Below are positions 45,478 through 57,392 of a stretch of DNA of 64,000 nt, one piece after another. The notes under the pieces were generated by a model. The model did not search any database and was not told the DNA's origin. It saw only the letters and a list, made by a program, of their open reading frames with translations. Within the stretch, counting starts at the first letter, position 1. Each line of letters starts with the position of its first letter. This DNA is from Hemileia vastatrix. Taxonomy: Eukaryota > Basidiomycota > Pucciniomycetes > Pucciniales > Zaghouaniaceae. The stretch is from NCBI GenBank assembly GCA_030280995.1, contig JASXTE010000017.1:24147998-24211997 (forward strand), written 5' to 3'. A program made the position numbers and the translations under genes.

Positions 45478-45915
45478 CATTTTACAGTCTTGGGGGACTC
45501 ATCCTCAGTTTTAGTCTTGGGGGACTAACAGCCCTCATTTTAAAGTCTTGGGGGAGTCAAAACCCTCAGTTTATAGTCTTGGGGGACTCAAAACCTAAAT
45601 CATAAAAATTGAACCTGTATCAAACCATTAAAGATCAAAGAAATAAACTAACATTCTGGGGTAACTGTTCTATAGAGCAGAAAGCTCAACAGTTACTCCC
45701 ACACTTGCCTTAACTAAATTCAGAGACTCCCCCTTTGTATTACCTCTGCCAGAATCACACCAACCGCACATTATCAGTTTATAGTCCTGAAGGACTCAAC
45801 CATCAAACCATCCTCAGTTCATAGTCTTGGGGGACTATACCATTTTTCAGTTTAAATTCTTGATGGACTTTCCACAGTGTTCAGTTTAAAGTCTTGACAG
45901 ACTTACCACACTTTT
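45478..45915. repeat. AGTCTTGGGGGACT short-hairpin repeats
   Basis: At least seven copies of the small inverted repeat AGTC-TTGGGG-GACT or close variants occur at about 45485, 45513, 45544, 45577, 45783, 45824 and 45854-45900, usually preceded by TCAGTTTA or similar. A different hairpin, GGGTAACTGTT...AACAGTTACTCC, sits among them at 45658-45710. Confidence 0.75.
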
Positions 45916-46056
45916 TCATAAATGGACAGAGCCAATTCCATGCATAATACTCCACAACCGCCCTACTTAACTTCTACTTTATCTTTTTCATCTACACATC
46001 ACTAATTAAACATTTTATTTCAGTTCTTTTCTCTTCATTTTTTCCCATCACAGATA

Positions 46057-47110
46057 ATGGCCAGATCCCCAGACTTTGACCCATCATACTGTCCTTGTTT
46101 CACGGCTCCCAATGACTATGCTGGAAAACATAGCATCCATATGTGCAGACCTTGCACTTTCACTCTTCCAACTCCTGAAGCCAAACTCTACAACAGAGCC
46201 TGTGATTCGTTCAACTCCAAAAAGAAAAAATGTGACAGAGACCCCAATTATACTATAACACCACCTTCCTCTTCACATAAATACATCTCTAGATCTCCTA
46301 CCAGATCCTCAGAGCTAGGTCCTGCTTCCTCTTCTCAATTTTCAGCTCCATCCAGAAGATCACGCCACTCTGTCCCCAGAAATCTCTCCAAAAGACCTGC
46401 ATTATCATCTCAAGAAACAGCATTTATCTCAGCAAATTCAGCTAAAACAGCTTCAAAATCAGCTCTCAGGCTGCTACAACACGTCCAGGCTGCCCACCTG
46501 CCTCTCTGGGAGGAAAATATCAGGCTCCTAACCTCCAAATTCAATCAGAATATAGCCACATTGCACCATTAAACACCAGCAACTCCACACAAAAACCTCC
46601 TAGTGCTCCCAGAGCAATGCACACAACAATTTCTTCATCAAAAAATGCCAAAAATTCTAAAACTTCTAGAAGACCTTCCAGAGGACCTCAAGAAGGCACC
46701 AGAGCACCAAACACTGCTCCCAGACACAAATCTCTCTCTTAAACAGGAAAAATTAACTACACCTATCCTCTTCCAGCCAAATTCTCATCTGAAAGTTCCA
46801 TTTCTTCCAGATCTTCATCCAGAAAATCCCAATCAGCTTCCAGGTCACCTTCTCCTGATCCATCCTACCACCAACCTGGTACTCCACCACCAGCATCCAA
46901 CCAAACTGAGCCAAGCAACAATATCAGCAACAACAACAACAACAACAACAGTGCTGCTGCTCCAACAAGGCCACAGGAGAATTCTCCTTCAAATTCATAT
47001 TCTCAACACCATTTAGAGGATGACCATGAAAATAAATACCTCCATCTGGTTGTTCCTCCTTCTACATCCATCCAAAGTCATTCAACATTCCAGATTTTGG
47101 CCACTTACAA
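46057..47110 (+). pseudogene. Gag-like / Cys-cluster gene remnant, copy 2
   Basis: The first frame (46057-46572) starts with a Cys-rich segment YCPCFTAP...MCRPC, the cluster ACDSFNSKKKKCDRD, a Ser/Arg-rich linker and a C-terminal helical part LWEENIRLLTSKFNQ. After the stop, a Ser/Pro/Asn-rich sense continues in another frame (SSSRKSQSASRSPSPDP near 46800, an Asn run near 46930), with an in-frame TAA near 46740. The longer open frame at 46603-47016 is its out-of-frame shadow. The layout parallels the copy at 44695, so a tandem duplication or two adjacent insertions is likely. Function unknown. Confidence 0.4.
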
Positions 47111-47884
47111 ATTTGATGAGCTTCCAATCTGTAAGTACCAAATTAATAAATCCTATTTCTTCAACAGATAACAATTGCTGATCCAATTTTTCTGTTTAGT
47201 TGGCACTCTGCCTCCTGAAACTACTATTGGGATTGGCCAACCTCTATAAACCACATTAACACTGGATTAGGATGATATGAAGCAACACCTAAGTATGATG
47301 TGTTCAAACATGCTTAAGGCTTTTGCTCTTCATGGGCAATTAATAAATTTGAAAAAAATCTGAGGAAACAACTACTTGATGACCACTGGAAGATGTCTAG
47401 AATAATTAAGCACACCTTCCAACACTCTATCCCAGCCTTTTCTACTTCTACCCAAAAATCACCTTCAAATCCTGTTCCTGAACATTACAATCCATATACT
47501 CTTTCCAGCCGCCTACACCACAAAGAACACAGTTCTTCCTACAATCCAAACAAAAATCAAAACACCAACATAATCCAGACCAACTGCTTGAGGCTTCTTC
47601 TTCCAGACATTAAATAAAAAAAAGAAATTAATAATTTACTAAATAGAGAGAAAAATAAAAATTAGCAGATATATATAAAAAAATTGTTTTACTTTTAATT
47701 ATTTTTATTTTATTTTTTTATTTTTATTTATATTTATTTTTATTTTTATTTATTTATTTATTTTCATTACATAAACTACTAACATTCTAAAAAAAACTTG
47801 GAAATAATTAAACAAAATTTCCCAACAAAATATGAGATGTGAGAAAGTAAAATGAAATGACTAATAATAAGATGAAATAAATAA
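47111..47884. other. Remnants and TTTTA-rich tract
   Basis: No convincing frame. A (TTTTA/TTTAT)n simple-sequence tract lies at 47690-47765. Confidence 0.4.
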
Positions 47885-48185
47885 TAATTACAAATGATAT
47901 CCCCAAGCCAATTGATGAGCTGATCCCCTGATACCTTACCCACATCTAAGTGAACCTTGATGTGGATGCACCATTAAAAAATTTTTAAATGAATTGAGAT
48001 AAAAAATAAATTAAGAAAAATAATATTAATAAAGATAAGATGAAATAAATAGAAATTAAATTAAATAATAAAAAAATGAGATAAGGATAAAAAAGTAAAT
48101 AGCATTGCCGGCCAATTGATGAGCCTTTCCCTAACAATGCTTTCCCACATCCAGGTGACCCTGATGTGGTTACATCATATAATAT
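47885..48185. repeat. Two-copy CCAATTGATGAGC module with hairpin
   Basis: Two related segments (about 47905-47975 and 48107-48178) share GCCAATTGATGAGC, then CCC-rich, then CCCACATC-x-AGGTGA followed by CCTTGATGTGG or CCTGATGTGG, which can pair with CCCACATC. Spacing is about 203 bp. Confidence 0.55.
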
Positions 48186-48544
48186 AATTTTTGATTTCTC
48201 CCTCTTTATATCCTAATAACCCCCTTAAAAAAATTAAAAGAATCAAAGAGAAAAATATAATAATCCGAAACTCATATATAACACAAGTATAGACACAAAA
48301 ATCAATTAAATAAAAAGAAAAAGTCCAGCTTTGTAGAAAGTCTAGTCCAAGGACATTATCACTAGGTGGGATCCCTCTAATAAGAAAAAATAATGGGAGA
48401 CCACCAGTGTAACACCACCAATCCAAATAGACCAAAGATAAAGAAGCCAGTCCCAAGCCAGTTTATGGTCATAGTGGAATTGAAACCAGAATAACAAAAC
48501 CAGAACTAGTATTCAACTAGGATAAACAAATATATTTGAATTAG

Positions 48545-48870
48545 AAATTATAGGGTAACTGTTCTACAGAGCAGCCAGATCATCAGTTACCCCACACTTG
48601 CCAAAATAAAAACTAGAAGCCCCCCCTTGGTAACTTCTAACAAATACGCAACATACAACACAATACATCAAAACCAATAAGCGTGAAGAGTCCAGCACTT
48701 GAAGACCAAAAGAATTTCCAGTTTAAAGTCATAGAGGGCTACAAACTGTGAAGAGAAAACAATACTAGTGCTCAACCAAATAAAGAAAAAGGGTTGGAAA
48801 CAGACAATCTGGGGTAACTGTTGATAAAGCAGCAAGCTCATCAATTACCCCTACACTTGCCAAGATCAAA
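48545..48870. repeat. GGGTAACTGTT hairpins, two copies
   Basis: At 48551 and 48812 the arm GGGTAACTGTT is followed within 30 bp by a complementary arm (CAGTTACCCC / CAATTACCCC) and then ACACTTGCCAA. The same design occurs at 45658. The phrase GGGGTAACTA also appears in the LTRs of the adjacent gypsy element, so these may be solo fragments of a related family. Confidence 0.6.
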
Positions 48871-48971
48871 TCTACAAGCCCCACCAAAGGATACCTTCTA
48901 ACGAAAAAACAAAAGTTCCCAACAAAACAGATGAAAAGCATCTCCAAAATCCAAAATTTAAAGAATGGTCC

Positions 48972-50472
48972 TATCAGGCTAGGATCAAGTAAAAGGACGT
49001 GAACTAGCTTGAAAAGTCTTTTTCTAGAAGATTTATATTGTCATATATGAATACTGTAATGTAAATCCAACAAATAGTAAAATATAATTAAAAAAAATGG
49101 TCTCAGTAATATAATTCTCAATATCTTTATATATGGCTTACAATCTTTTTAGTTGGTAGAAAAATAGAGTTTAATAATTCAGATACTACTCAAAAGACTT
49201 ATAAAATTACTAATTTATGTGTATTGTAATTGATTTGGTGATATGGTGTAAATTTTAAATGATAAAGAATGAAGATACACAACCCAAAAACCTCCTACTT
49301 TTATACACTATGAGTTCCCCAATGATTTCCTTGATGTACCACCCAATACACAGTTAATGACGCCTCTAGACAACTAATAGACATGCCCATCAACATTCCC
49401 AGTAACCCATGACATAATTAGAAGAGTAACAATTGTCAAAATCCTGTAATAATAAGGGAAATCCATCAAAATTAAAGAATAAGATAAAAAGAGAGTATAT
49501 GCGTATTAAAAATAATGTAAAAGACTAAAGAAGGAATTTTTAACTTTAATAATATCTTAATAATAAGATGGATTCATTGTAGAAATGATGGGGCTAATCC
49601 TGACATTATACTACATGAAATTCCTATTCAAAAAAGACCAATATTGACTGAGAAACCACCCAAAAACTCAAAAAAGAGCATGAGATGTGGGGTAACTAAA
49701 TGCAGTCCTTGGCAGGTGCTTTCACAGGTAAATCCTTGACTAAATTTAGGCAAATTTAAGCGTGGTGATGAAATAAGAGGCCAAGAATGAGGTTATTAAT
49801 GAAATTAGTGCATATTAACAGGGTCTATGCATTATTAATTAAGCTAGGACACTAAATAAGCGCCTGTTGCCTATTTTAGTGTGTTTCCCCACAGTGGGCA
49901 TAGAATGTGGGGTAATTATAGTGTGAAAAAGCTAACCTTGATAAAAATGAAACTATTCATATAGGAAAAAAGCAGGCAGTATGTGGACAGTACACAGAAG
50001 CCATTTCTGGCATAAAAACACCAAATTTGAAAAGTGTTATTTTTATGCATTTAAATAGCCAAATCAATAGTCCTAAATGATAAAAAATTGATCTGTTAAA
50101 GTGCAATTTTGATATTCTCAAATTTATGGCGCATATAGTCAACTTTTAAGTGAAATAAAGCGCATTTCTTGTTTTTTGCATAAAACAGTGAAAATAACAA
50201 CTTTAAGTGTACTTAAAAATTATGTAGCCTTATACTTAAAGTTCTTAAGATTACCCTAACATATTCAAACTTAATATTAAGTACATAAGACTTATAAAAG
50301 GTGGATATATGCGTGTATATAAGGTGTTATAATGGCATATTTTGTATATTATCATAATTTTACTTATGTATACTGTTTGTGTACTCTTAATTATTATTCC
50401 CATGTATAGTTCATGTGTTTAAAATAACTTGTAAGTACTTCTTACTCAGTCCTGGGGATATACAGGCTGACA
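48972..50472 (-). repeat. Gypsy 1 3' LTR (~1.5 kb)
   Basis: Matches 62744-64000 throughout, sharing GACGTGAACTAGCTTGAA, GTCTCAGTAATATAATTCTC and TGACGCCTC. The plus-strand left end reads TATCAGGCTAGG where the other LTR has TGTCAGGCTGAGG, so the terminal TG is mutated here. The right end is GGCTGACA. Confidence 0.88.
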
Positions 50473-50655
50473 CTGGCCCACCCAAAAAAATAATAAAAAA
50501 ATGATAAGTTATACATTTTACTTATTTATTTGTTTAATTTTCAGGTATTCAGATTAATTCTGTAGCATTAAAGATTATACTTTAAAGAAATAAAACATAA
50601 TAAAATATTATGAGTACTGGTTTTTTTTAACCCCTCTGCCAGTTGAACAGAATAT

Positions 50656-53420
50656 TTATATCTGTTTAAATTTTTTAAGAAGGGTGGATAAATTAGAAAT
50701 TTCTTTTTCAGGTATCCATTTATCAAATTCATTTGATTTCCCTTTAAATATTAGTAAATACTCAGTTCCTTTTTCTTTAGTAAGGATTATTTTCTTGAGT
50801 ATTTTTTCAATCTCTGCCTTTTCCACAATTTCTTCAGGTTGCTTTTTAGGCCTTCCCCTTCTTTTTGGAAATAAGTCAGGATCATTTGCATGGTAATGTT
50901 TCAATAATGAGATAGGGAAAACTGGATGTTTCCTATCATATGGAGCATATAATATGACTTCCACTGCATTATTACCAACCATTTTACTTACTACAAAAGG
51001 TCCTACAAAGGGATCCTTTAATTTAACATTACCTTTTAAGTTAAAATGTAGTGTTGATATGAGGACTTCATCTCCCTTTTTGAATTCAAATTCTTTATGA
51101 GATTTATCCCACTTTTTCTTTTCATATTCAAATGCTTTTTGGATGCATTCTTCTGCATGCTTTCTACAAATTTTTTGCATATGAATAAATGATTTAGTAC
51201 CAGGGTGTATATCTAACCTTAATAATTTATTTAAATGATTTACTGGGGTATTTGGTACGTATCCCAGCCAGAGTTCAAAGGGTTTCTTCTCTGTTACAGA
51301 ATGAGTTGTGCTGTTATAAGCAAATTCAAGGCCAGGAATTAATGTCACCCAGTAATGTGTGAATTTCTCATTGTCTTTGTATTCTAATCCAAAGGCACAA
51401 TATCTTCTGATCATGTCTTCTAGAATTTTTATCACTCTCTCATCCAGCCCATCAGTTTGTGGATGGTGTGCTGTAGACAATTTTAATTGACAACCTGATA
51501 CTTCCATCAAAGATGTCCAGAACTCTGAAGTAAATTTAGGGTCTCTTTCAGAGATTATGGCTTTAGGGAACCCAGCAGTATTCATCATCTGAGTCCACCA
51601 TAGTAATGCCAATTCTTTTGCAGATACCTGTTTATGGGTAGGGATAAATTTACACATTTTTGTTAATCTATATACTATTACCCAGCAAGAATTGAAACTT
51701 TCTTTTCCTGCTAATGGTAAGCCAGTTACAAAATCCATGTTTATAATTTCCCATGGAGCTTTTGGCTGCTCTATTTTTTGTAACAACCCAGCTCTCTTCC
51801 CAGTTAATCTTTTAGATTTCTGACAAGAGTCACATGTTTCAATGTATTTTTGTACATCTTCTTTCATGTTTATCCACCATGCTGTATTTTTAACTCTGGT
51901 TAATTTTCTGTTAAAGTCAAAATGACCAGCTAATATGTCATCATGACAAGTACTTAACATTAACTCTTTCATAAAAGGTGGTATCACTATTACATTACTT
52001 AACTTTTTCCTGTAATATATATATCCATCTTCAATTGATAGTTTACCTTTTTACAACACATTTCTATACTTTGGAGGCAAGGTTTTAATTAATGCACTCA
52101 TGGAGGCATTTGTTGGATCATTAAGAATGGTAGATAGTTTAGTCAAATCTTTATCAGATGAGTAACTTTCCAATATAGTTTGCAAAAAATCTTCTTCTAA
52201 ATCCACTATATAAATCCCAAATATATGTATAACCTCATTTTCAGGTACATAAGCTGAGTTGTCAGCATCATTTGGCAAAGGACTTCTGGATAATAAATCC
52301 ACATTAAAATGCAATTTCCCTGCTCTATGAGTGATTGTTATTCTTCCTCTGTACTCTTGTACAGCTAGTGGCCATCTAAACATGTACCTATTAGGGGTTT
52401 TCATGTTTAGTAATTATTTTACTGCACTGCAATCTGTTATAAGTTCAAACTTCTGGTCTTCTAGATAGTAATGAAGTTTCTCCAAAGCCCACACTACGGC
52501 TAAACATTCTAGCTGTGTGGCACCATACCTTAATTCTGTTTTTCTTAAGGTTCTGGATATATAACAGATAACTACTTCAGATAATTTTCCATTTATTATC
52601 TGTTTCTGCTGTAAAGCAGCACCTAAACCTATGAAGCTTGCATCAATGTTCAAGATAAAAGGTAGGGTGAGATCTGGCAGTCCCAATATTGGAGCTGACA
52701 TTAAACATTCCTTTAATTTATTTAAGGCATGTTGTCTTTCATTATTCCAAATGAAAGCCTCATTTTTCCTGATTAATGTTTTTAAAGGAGCTGCAATGGA
52801 TTGGTAATTTTTAATATATTGTCTATAATATCCACACATACCCAAAAAACTTTGAACCTCTTTTACATTTTTAGGTATACCAATGTTTTTACTTGCTGCC
52901 ACCTTATTCTGGTCAACACAAATTTGTAATACAGATACAACATGTCCAAGTACTTTCAAGTATTGAAATCCAAATTTACATTTCTTTAATGCAATTGTCA
53001 TATTAATTTCATCCATTCTTTAAAAGACTCTTTTCAGGTGATTTAAAGGTTCATCATATGTCTTTGAAAACACTATGATGTCATCAATATAGACCAATAG
53101 CCATCCTTCAACCATTTCCTGATGAAAAACACTATCCATAAATTTTTGGAAGACTGAAGGCGCATTCTTTGGGCCAAATGGCATTCTCACATACTTATAT
53201 ATACCCATATGTGTGGTTATTAATAGGTAATTTTGAGAATTTTTTTCCACAGGAATCTGGTGGTACCTCTTGTTTCCATCCAGACAGGAAATATATTTTG
53301 CTCCTTGTAAAGTAGCATGGATAGAAGCTATCATTGGTAGAGGGTAAATATTATCTACTGTGTATGTATTCAGAGCTCTATAATCACTTCATAATCTTGC
53401 CTTATCTTTTTCATAAGAGA
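50656..53420 (-). pseudogene. Gypsy 1 pol, 3' part: RT, RNase H, integrase, chromodomain
   Basis: One frame runs through RT (DYRALNTYTV, MPFGPKNAPSVFQKF, LVYIDDIIVFS), RNase H (NIDASFIGLGAALQQ, ATQLECLAVVWALEKLHYYL), integrase zinc region (AGHF...CDSCQ), the catalytic core, and a C-terminal chromodomain-like segment (KGTEYLLIFKG...KWIPEKEI). Stops are TGA at 53389-53391 and TAA at 53020, 52414 and 52051, all flanked by in-frame homologous sequence. In the integrase core MDFVTGLP carries the first Asp and TDGLDERV the Glu, but the second Asp position reads ISERDPKF, with Glu replacing the usual Asp. The element cannot be active by itself. The frame is continuous with the part at 58995-59749 once the inner insertion is removed. 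Confidence 0.9.
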
Positions 53421-53425
53421 TTAAT

Positions 53426-53709
53426 TGTTAAGACCTAAGAAGGCGGACTACCACTAGCACTGATGCTAGCCTTAACTGGGACTGACTATGTTGGGGTTAC
53501 CAACAGTGAGGGGTAGACGGGACTGACTATTCTAACTAAGCAGTGAGACAAGAGAGTAATTTGATTACTAAATAAGTTGTCCGATGAGGAGTGCTCCACA
53601 GCGCTTGCCCCCATATAACCCCCTTATGCAATATCCACTCTTCCGCCTCTTTACGATGCATAGCGCCCATAGCGCTCCTCCTCTCCACCTCTCAAACCAA
53701 ATCCTAACA
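53426..53709 (-). repeat. Gypsy 2 3' LTR (284 bp)
   Basis: Begins TGTTAAGACC and ends CTAACA on the plus strand. It contains two GACTGACTAT phrases and a C/T-rich end. It lacks a 35-bp partial duplication present in the other LTR. Confidence 0.93.
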
Positions 53710-53721
53710 TTACCCCCTCTT

Positions 53722-54413
53722 TTACTCCTCCTGCCCCCTGCGCTCCTTCTCAAACTCCTTCAACTTTCCCTTAGCATTCATCAAATTTTCCACCGGCTCC
53801 CAAGACCTATCTCCAACCCCATAACCCTTCCAATGCACTAAAACTGAATCTTTCCCCTATAAACCCTCTTTGAAACAACCTTTTCCACCTCAAACTCTTC
53901 CTCATTTCCCACATGGATTGGCACTGGTTGTTCTTCTGGGCGCCCTGGGATCGTATCTTCTCTGTGCTCTGTAAGTAATGAAATATTGAAAACTGGGTGT
54001 ACTTGCCTCATTGAGATTGGTAGCTCCAGTTCGTAAGCCGAGTCAGATACTTTGCGCTTGACTTTTAATGGACCCACTTTCTTGTGATCTAGTTTAGAAC
54101 TGGGACGTAATGTGGAAAGAAAATGTGAGCTGAGCCAAACCTTGTCACCTACCTGTAGCATGCGGTGTTGGGTCTTTCCATGATCATGATGACGCTTCAT
54201 TGCTTGCTGAGAAAACCTAAGTGCTGCCTCTAGTTCTTGACATATACTCAGTATCTTTTTGATCCGCTCTTCACCTTCTGGGACTTGTAATGTGGATGGG
54301 GTACCAATTGAGAATGTTGGGTGGTACCCATAATTGGCATAGAATGGTGACATTCCTGTTGCAGCATGTCTCCTATTGTTGTTCGAGAATTCCACAAGTG
54401 GTAATAGCTGCAC
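53722..54413 (-). pseudogene. Gypsy 2 integrase C-terminus and chromodomain
   Basis: From 54413 down, LLPLVEFSNNN...ATGMSPFYANYG is the end of the integrase core. VGDKVWLSSHFL and LKVKRKVSDSAYELELP form the GPY/F-like region, followed by HPVFNISLL. A chromodomain begins with EEFEVEKVVSKRVYRG, then a one-base deletion around 53845-53855 shifts the frame, and VLVHWKGYG...RSWEPVENL continues to the TAA at 53722-53724. The aromatic cage residues of a chromodomain (W and the Tyr/Trp positions) are visible, so this is a chromovirus, a group whose chromodomain directs integration to marked chromatin. The frameshift removes the reader from the translated protein. Confidence 0.85.
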
Positions 54414-54425
54414 CCAATCATCCTG

Positions 54426-55958
54426 CTAATAGTTAATGAAGTGGCGCAGGTATTGTTTGATTGCCTTTTTTACTATCTCAGACTGCCCATCAGTTTGTGG
54501 GTGCCATGCTGTTGATAAGATGGGCTTAATATTCAGTTGTTCATACATTGCTTTCAACAACTTAGAGTTAAAGGTACTTCCCCTATCTGATACTATACTA
54601 TCAGGTAATCCATGCAATTTCCACACATGCACCACCATTAAATCTGCAATACCCTCTGATGTAACTTTGGTGGTGGTGGAGACAAAGTGCGCCATCTTGG
54701 TGCAGCGGTCAACTACTGTGAGGATAGCATTCTTTCCTTGTGACTTGGGTAACTCCTCTATAAGATTGTAGGAGAGCTCTTTCCATGGCTGTTTGGCAAT
54801 GTTTAGCGGGGTCAGTGGTGTTGTTGTTGGACTAACCTTGTTCCTCTGACAAGAGTCACATGCTGCTACATAGCGCTGAATATACGCCTTCATGGACTTC
54901 CAGTAAAAATTACGATTTACCAGTTCCACTGTCTTCAGCGGTCCTGGGTGCCCTGCCATTGGGAAATCATGTCTTGATTTGACTACCTGCCTTTTGAGTT
55001 CTTCATCATTTGGCACCACTATCCTTCCATTCCAATATAGCGCTTCCCCTTCTACGTGATACTCCTCCAGTCCTTTCCTTACCAATACCTCTTTTGATAA
55101 GAGTGCCTTCACTAACTCCTGTACTCCCTCGTCCTTTTCCTGTCCCCTCCTTACCCATTCCATCAACTCCTCATCCCCTAATTCCACCTCATCTAGGATT
55201 ACCCCCTCCTCAAGGTCCCCCTTCAATAGAGTTTGGCCAACCGTATGAAGCTGTTCCAGTTCTGGGCGCAAATCAGAATGTCGCAATAGCGCATCAGGTT
55301 TGCCACTTTTCTTCCCTGGTCTGAATGTAACAACAAAATTAATGCTACTCAGCAGTTCTGCCCAGTGCGCTTGTCCGCAAGTCAACTTTTTTGTGGTCAG
55401 GAAGGTTTCCAAATTTTTATGATCTGTGTAGATGATGACTTGGAGCCTGTGAGGCTCTCCTTCCAAGTAATGGCGCCAGGTGCGTACCACCTCTACTAGT
55501 GCCAATAACTCCTTATCGTAAATCTCATAGTTCAATTTGGCCCCTAGTAGTGTACGTGACAAATATGCTACTGGGTGGAGGACATTTTCATCATCATATT
55601 GGGATAGAACTGCACCAAGTGCAAAATCTGAACAGTCACATTCAAGAACAAATGGCTTCAATAAGTCAGGGATTGCAAGAATAGGGGCTGTTACAAATTT
55701 TCTTTTCAGGTAGGTGAACGCATCTTGTTGGCTTTCTGTCCAGATGAATTTGGCTTCCTTCTTTGTTAGGTTGTGCAATGGCAAACAGACGTGGGAGTAA
55801 TTTTCAATAAAGCGGCGGTAAAAATTTGCAAAACCTAAAAATGACTGGAGTTCCTTTACTGAAGTTGGTTTTGGCCATTCTGTTACTGCCTTTACTTTCT
55901 CCTGGTCCATTTGCACCTTATTCTTTGAGATAATCATGTCTAGATATGGGGATTTCAC
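54426..55958 (-). pseudogene. Gypsy 2 RT connection, RNase H and integrase
   Basis: Begins at the end of RT (VKAVTEWPKPTSVKELQSFL, FANFYRRFIENYS), then RNase H with CDCSDFALGAVLSQ, YEIYDKELLALVE and YTDHKNLETF, then integrase with AGHPGPLKTV...CDSCQRNK and core motifs VVDRCTKMAHF and SDRGSTFN. The usual first catalytic Asp (S-x-D-(F/L)-I-E-x-LP) is Asn here (SYNLIEELPKS). The frame ends in TAG at 54426, next to NYQDDW-type sequence that continues in the same frame below 54413, so the stop is a point change. Upstream it is separated from the RT half by a frameshift near 55950. Confidence 0.9.
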
Positions 55959-56517
55959 TCACAGAGAAGACACATTTCTCTGGTTTCAACCACACTTGGG
56001 CCTCCTTTAAACGCTGAAAATATTCCCTCACATGTACCTGGTGTTCCTCTATTGATCTGGAGTAAATCAAGATGTCATCTAGATACACCACTACATCTAT
56101 CCCTATTCTATCTCTAAAGATGCTATTGGTGAAATGTTGGAACGTGGAAGGCGCATTACATGGACCAAATGGCATTACCAACCATTCAAAATGACCAAAT
56201 TTAGTGCAGAATGCCAGTTTGTGTTCATCACCTTCCTTCACCCTTATGTTATGGTAGCCTGCCCTAAGATCTAAGGATGTGAAGATCTCCGCGCCTTGAA
56301 GACTATCAATTAGCTCACTAGTCAGAGGAAGGGGGTATCTGTTTTTTACCGTCAGCGCGTTTAACCTCCTGAAATCCATACAAGGTCTTAATGACCCATC
56401 CTTTTTTCCTGCAAAGATCACAGGGGAAGCCCAGGGGGATTTTGATTCTCTGATGAAACCATTCTTCAGATTTTCATCAATCATCTCTTTTAGCACTTTC
56501 GATTCCAAGGTTGACAA
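55918..56517 (-). pseudogene. Gypsy 2 reverse transcriptase, palm region
   Basis: Carries FIRESKSPWASPVIFAGKKD, RPCMDFRRLNALT, LDLRAGYHNIRV, LVMPFGPCNAPSTFQ and the catalytic VVYLDDILIYS. The end, KPEKCVFSVSEIP, should continue to YLDMIISKNKVQMD, but a frameshift diverts it. It is in the same frame as the region at 56581-57180, separated only by a TGA. Confidence 0.9.
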
Positions 56518-56580
56518 TGGGATTATGCAGCTAAATTGAGGTGTTGCACCTGGAATCAGATCAATGGCAAAGTCATATGG

Positions 56581-57180
56581 TCAATGAGGTGGCAGGGTCT
56601 TGACTCCCCCATCTGCGAACAGTGGTAAGAATTCCCAATAAGCTTCAGGGACCATTTCTCTGAGGCTTCTTGTTGGCTTTGAGGTTTGGACCTTGGATGC
56701 AATCTTGGCGGATATGTTCCAAGCTGTTGCATCCCATTCCAGTTCTTCCTCTTCCTCCTCCTCCTGGGCCCCCTCCCAGTTCTGGAACTTAGCATCAAGA
56801 GAAAGTGTCAGTTCTTGCGGCAAGTCTACTGATGATAAAGAAACACCAGGAGACTCAACGGGCAGGGACCCTGACCCCTGAAGGGGCCAGGGGCCAAATT
56901 CTTTCTCTGCATCATCCACTTTTCCCTCATCCGCCTTTCCCCATCCTTTTTGCGCCTTCTCCCTCTCTTGCTGCGCTTTCTCCCCTCCTTGGCCCTCCTT
57001 GGAGCTCCCTGTTGGCGACCCATCCCCAGCCTGCTGCTTAGAATCAAGAGGAAGCATCAGTTCTGGCGGCAAGTCAACTGATGATAAAAGAACATCAGAA
57101 GACTCACCGGGATGGGCCCCTGACCCCTGAAGGGGCCAGAGTGCTGATACTTTAGCGCCCATGTCTCCTCTCCTTCCCAT
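56581..57180 (-). pseudogene. Gypsy 2 protease-RT linker with internal duplication
   Basis: An acidic linker ending in VPEAYWEFLPLFADGG and LPPH, the conserved lead-in to RT, then TGA at 56581-56583, followed in the same frame by PYDFAIDLIPGATP. LPPHRPYD is usual in the family, so CGA to TGA is the likely change. The linker holds two copies of a segment of about 40 residues (WPLQGSGAHPGESSDVLLSS and WPLQGSGSLPVESPGVSLSS with their following SVDLP-EL), separated by a Lys/Glu-rich stretch. Opposite-strand frames are shadows. Confidence 0.8.
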
Positions 57181-57392
57181 GTGAACCTTCTTCTCCTTCC
57201 AATCAATTTGTGGGTTTTAGCGGTCCAGCCATGTCATCCCCAGTACCATGTCATACTGGTCCTTCAGGTTTGTCGCATATTCCCTGCACTGCGACTCTTT
57301 TCCATCACACCAAAACCTGCAAAAAACCTTTTCTCTTATCTCTCCTCCCCCACCTGGAGACCCATCAAATATAATTAGGCGCCTAGGTTGGT

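Noticed and set aside
47905..48178. Hammerhead ribozyme suggested by TTGATGAGC
   Set aside because: The conserved CTGATGA core is not matched and no GAAA partner lies at the right place.
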